Assembly: GCF_000813425.1 (NCBI RefSeq)
Contig: NZ_JWIB01000015.1
Span: 1 to 64,000, forward strand
Direction of reading: 5' to 3'
Source of the DNA: Sporosarcina sp. ZBG7A
GTDB taxonomy: Bacteria > Bacillota > Bacilli > Bacillales_A > Planococcaceae
Length of the DNA: 64,000 nt
A program made the translations under genes and the position numbers. Numbering within the stretch: position 1 is the stretch's first letter; every line of letters starts with the position of its first letter. Under the pieces are notes generated by a model that searched no databases, was not told the DNA's origin, and worked only from the letters and a program-made list of their open reading frames with translations. This document shows positions 62,343 through 64,000 of this stretch, piece after piece.

Positions 62343-63632
62343 ATGACAAATTTTCAACCCGAAACACTTTTGCTGCACGGTGGTCAAGAACCCGATCCAA
62401 CAACTGGTTCACGAGCTCTTCCTATCCACAGAACCACATCATTCGTATTTCGTGACACGGACCACGCCAAAAACCTTTTTGCACTGCAAGAAGCTGGCAA
62501 CATCTACACACGTATCACGAATCCGACAGTCGCTGTATTTGAAGAGCGCATTGCGTTACTCGAAGGAGGCGCTGCAGCCGTTGCACTCTCATCTGGTATG
62601 GCGGCCATCGCGTTCTCAATCTTGAATATTGCAGAAGCTGGTGACGAAATCATTGCAGCAGCCAACCTTTACGGCGGAACGTACAACTTATTTGCCACAA
62701 CGCTGCCGAAGTACGGGATAACTGTAAAATTTGTCGACTCAACTGATCCGGAAAACTTCCGTAGTGCTATTACGGAAAAGACAAAAGGTATATTTGCTGA
62801 AACAATCGGTAACCCGAGCTTACAAGTGCTCGATATCGAAAAGGTTGCATCGATTGCACACGAAAGTGGCGTTCCACTTTTAATCGACAATACATTTGCG
62901 TCCCCATACGGATGCAATCCGATTGAATTTGGGGCTGACGTTGTTATCCACTCTGCCACTAAATGGATTGGTGGTCACGGAACAACGATTGGCGGCGTAG
63001 TGGTAGATGCAGGAAAGCTCGATTGGACGCAAGGCAGATTCCCTGCTTTCACAGAAGCGGACGAATCGTATCACGGATTACGCTACGGCATCGACACGGC
63101 AGGCGCTGCATTTGCGACAAAACTCCGTGTCCAAGGACTTCGTGATTTCGGTCCATGCCTCGATCCTGACAGTGCATTCAACTTCCTACAAGGCTTGGAG
63201 ACGCTTCATTTGCGAATCCAACGTCACGGAGAAAACGCACAAAAGGTCGCACAATTCCTGAAAGAGCATCCATCTGTTGAATGGGTTACCTACACGGGTC
63301 TCAACGACCACCCTACAGCAGAACTTGCCAAGAAGTATTTGAAAAATGGAGCAGGGTCCATTATTGTTTTCGGAATTAAAGGCGGGCGTGATGCAGGACG
63401 CCGTGTGATCGACAACGTTGCTGTTTGGTCACACGTAGCGAATGTTGGAGATGCAAAGTCGCTAATTATCCATCCGGCTTCAACAACGCACCAACAGCTT
63501 TCTGGCGAAGACTTGAAAAATTCAGGTGTTACTGAGGAACTCATCCGTCTCTCAGTGGGACTTGAATCAGCAGACGATATCATTGCTGATCTAGCACAAG
63601 CGATTGAGAAGGCAGCTCCCGTTAACGTATAA
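62343..63632 (+). CDS. metY: O-acetylhomoserine sulfhydrylase
   Basis: 429 residues, Cys/Met-metabolism PLP family. Motifs: YTRITNPTVAVFEERIALLEGG, the PLP-lysine region VIHSATKWIGGHGTT and the C-terminal LIRLSVGLESADDI. The long insert around PAFTEADESYHG distinguishes MetY-type sulfhydrylases from shorter cystathionine synthases. Forms homocysteine from O-acetylhomoserine and sulfide. GGAGG before the ATG. Controlled by the SAM riboswitch upstream, which supports the methionine role. Confidence 0.95.
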   Translation: MTNFQPETLLLHGGQEPDPTTGSRALPIHRTTSFVFRDTDHAKNLFALQEAGNIYTRITNPTVAVFEERIALLEGGAAAVALSSGMAAIAFSILNIAEAGDEIIAAANLYGGTYNLFATTLPKYGITVKFVDSTDPENFRSAITEKTKGIFAETIGNPSLQVLDIEKVASIAHESGVPLLIDNTFASPYGCNPIEFGADVVIHSATKWIGGHGTTIGGVVVDAGKLDWTQGRFPAFTEADESYHGLRYGIDTAGAAFATKLRVQGLRDFGPCLDPDSAFNFLQGLETLHLRIQRHGENAQKVAQFLKEHPSVEWVTYTGLNDHPTAELAKKYLKNGAGSIIVFGIKGGRDAGRRVIDNVAVWSHVANVGDAKSLIIHPASTTHQQLSGEDLKNSGVTEELIRLSVGLESADDIIADLAQAIEKAAPVNV

Positions 63633-63637
63633 TTACA

Positions 63638-63677
63638 GAAAAAACACCCGAGTCCTCATTTGGATTCGGGTGTTTCG
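63638..63677. terminator. Bidirectional terminator, metY/BCCT
   Basis: 14-bp stem AAACACCCGAGTCC/GGATTCGGGTGTTT with one G-U; stronger T-run on the minus strand. Confidence 0.8.
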
Positions 63678-63678
63678 T

Positions 63679-64000
63679 TTATTTATGTCTAGGGTGTTTG
63701 TTGTGTTTCAAATCTTTTTGCAACTCTTTGAAAAGGGCCGTCACCATAAACAGGATGATGAACGAAAACGGAAGGGCTGCGATAATTATCGTATTCTGCA
63801 GGGCGGAAAGACCACCAACAGATAGTAAAATAACCGCAATTCCGGATTGGATTAATCCCCAAATCATTTTCACACTGTTAGGTGGGGTTAACGAGCCATA
63901 AGTCGACTGCATCCCAAGTACAAAGGTCGCTGAATCCGCCGATGTGATGAAGAACGACGTAACCAGTAAGATTGCAAACGCAGATGTTAGTGTGGACCAA
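63679..64000 (-). CDS. BCCT-family transporter, C-terminal fragment (runs off the window)
   Basis: The last 106 residues, open to the window edge. [17 protein letters not shown] is the conserved BCCT helix-10 region, followed by [16 protein letters not shown] and a final pair of helices with a basic tail KHNKHPRHK. Importers of glycine betaine, choline or carnitine driven by Na+ or H+; an OpuD-type role is likely. The 5' part lies to the right of the window. Confidence 0.87.
   Translation of the reverse strand, partial: WSTLTSAFAILLVTSFFITSADSATFVLGMQSTYGSLTPPNSVKMIWGLIQSGIAVILLSVGGLSALQNTIIIAALPFSFIILFMVTALFKELQKDLKHNKHPRHK

Overview
The window is chromosomal DNA from a low-to-moderate G+C Gram-positive bacterium of the order Bacillales. 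The signs are strong GGAGG ribosome binding sites, frequent GTG/TTG starts, lipoboxes, sigma-B and sigma-D type promoters, an S-box (SAM-I) riboswitch, and CsbD/YflT/DUF3243/YkvS-type genes. A Sporosarcina-like member of the Planococcaceae/Caryophanaceae is my best guess from gene content; this is inference. No tRNA, rRNA, CRISPR array, prophage or intact insertion sequence was seen.

Layout. 1-3.5 kb: YihY/BrkB membrane protein, an OmpR-type two-component pair and a small haem-oxidase-like membrane protein. 3.6-5.6 kb: acetate symporter with its DUF485 partner. 5.8-9.8 kb: four-gene ABC exporter/lipoprotein operon. 9.9-16.9 kb: metallo-hydrolase, MarR-controlled MFS pump, cardiolipin synthase, topoisomerase III. 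17-18.1 kb: CueP-like lipoprotein and DoxX. 18.5-23.8 kb: metallophosphoesterase, a second two-component system and a large surface lipoprotein related to GH129/GH101 glycosidases. 24-31.5 kb: VOC protein, a free-standing I9 protease inhibitor domain, TetR-FabF, a decayed copy of the I9 gene's 3' end, and a 1400-residue Vpr-like protease with cohesin-like and dockerin modules. 31.5-38.7 kb: lipoproteins, a YeeE/TusA sulfur-import pair, an acyltransferase and a lipoprotein MTA/SAH-nucleosidase homologue. 38.7-43.8 kb: SDR, OpuF osmoprotectant importer, AGCS amino-acid symporter. 44.1-46.3 kb: two tandem TsdA-like dihaem cytochromes. 46.3-51.9 kb: AlaX, EamA, a stress-gene cluster with sigma-B promoters, an orphan flagellin with a sigma-D promoter and an unlisted 40-residue gene. 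52-60.2 kb: VTC/DUF4956 polyphosphate pair, AI-2E transporter, SsuABC/ThiXYZ-type importer, DMT exporter, PepT, YkvS. 60.4-64 kb: a CstR-type persulfide sensor with its operator, a secreted three-repeat protein, a dispersed intergenic repeat, a SAM riboswitch with metY, and the C-terminal part of a BCCT transporter cut by the window end.

How they fit together. Several separate loci suggest a sulfur theme: YeeE/TusA (thiosulfate uptake and sulfur relay), two TsdA-like thiosulfate dehydrogenases, a CstR persulfide sensor and SAM-controlled sulfide assimilation by MetY. The most unusual items are the two-component system with its own surface glycosidase and an apparent ATT start codon, the I9/S8 protease neighbourhood, the nucleosidase homologue with an Asp-to-Asn change in its base-recognition site, and the secreted three-repeat protein. 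Function calls rest on reading motifs by eye; no database search was run.
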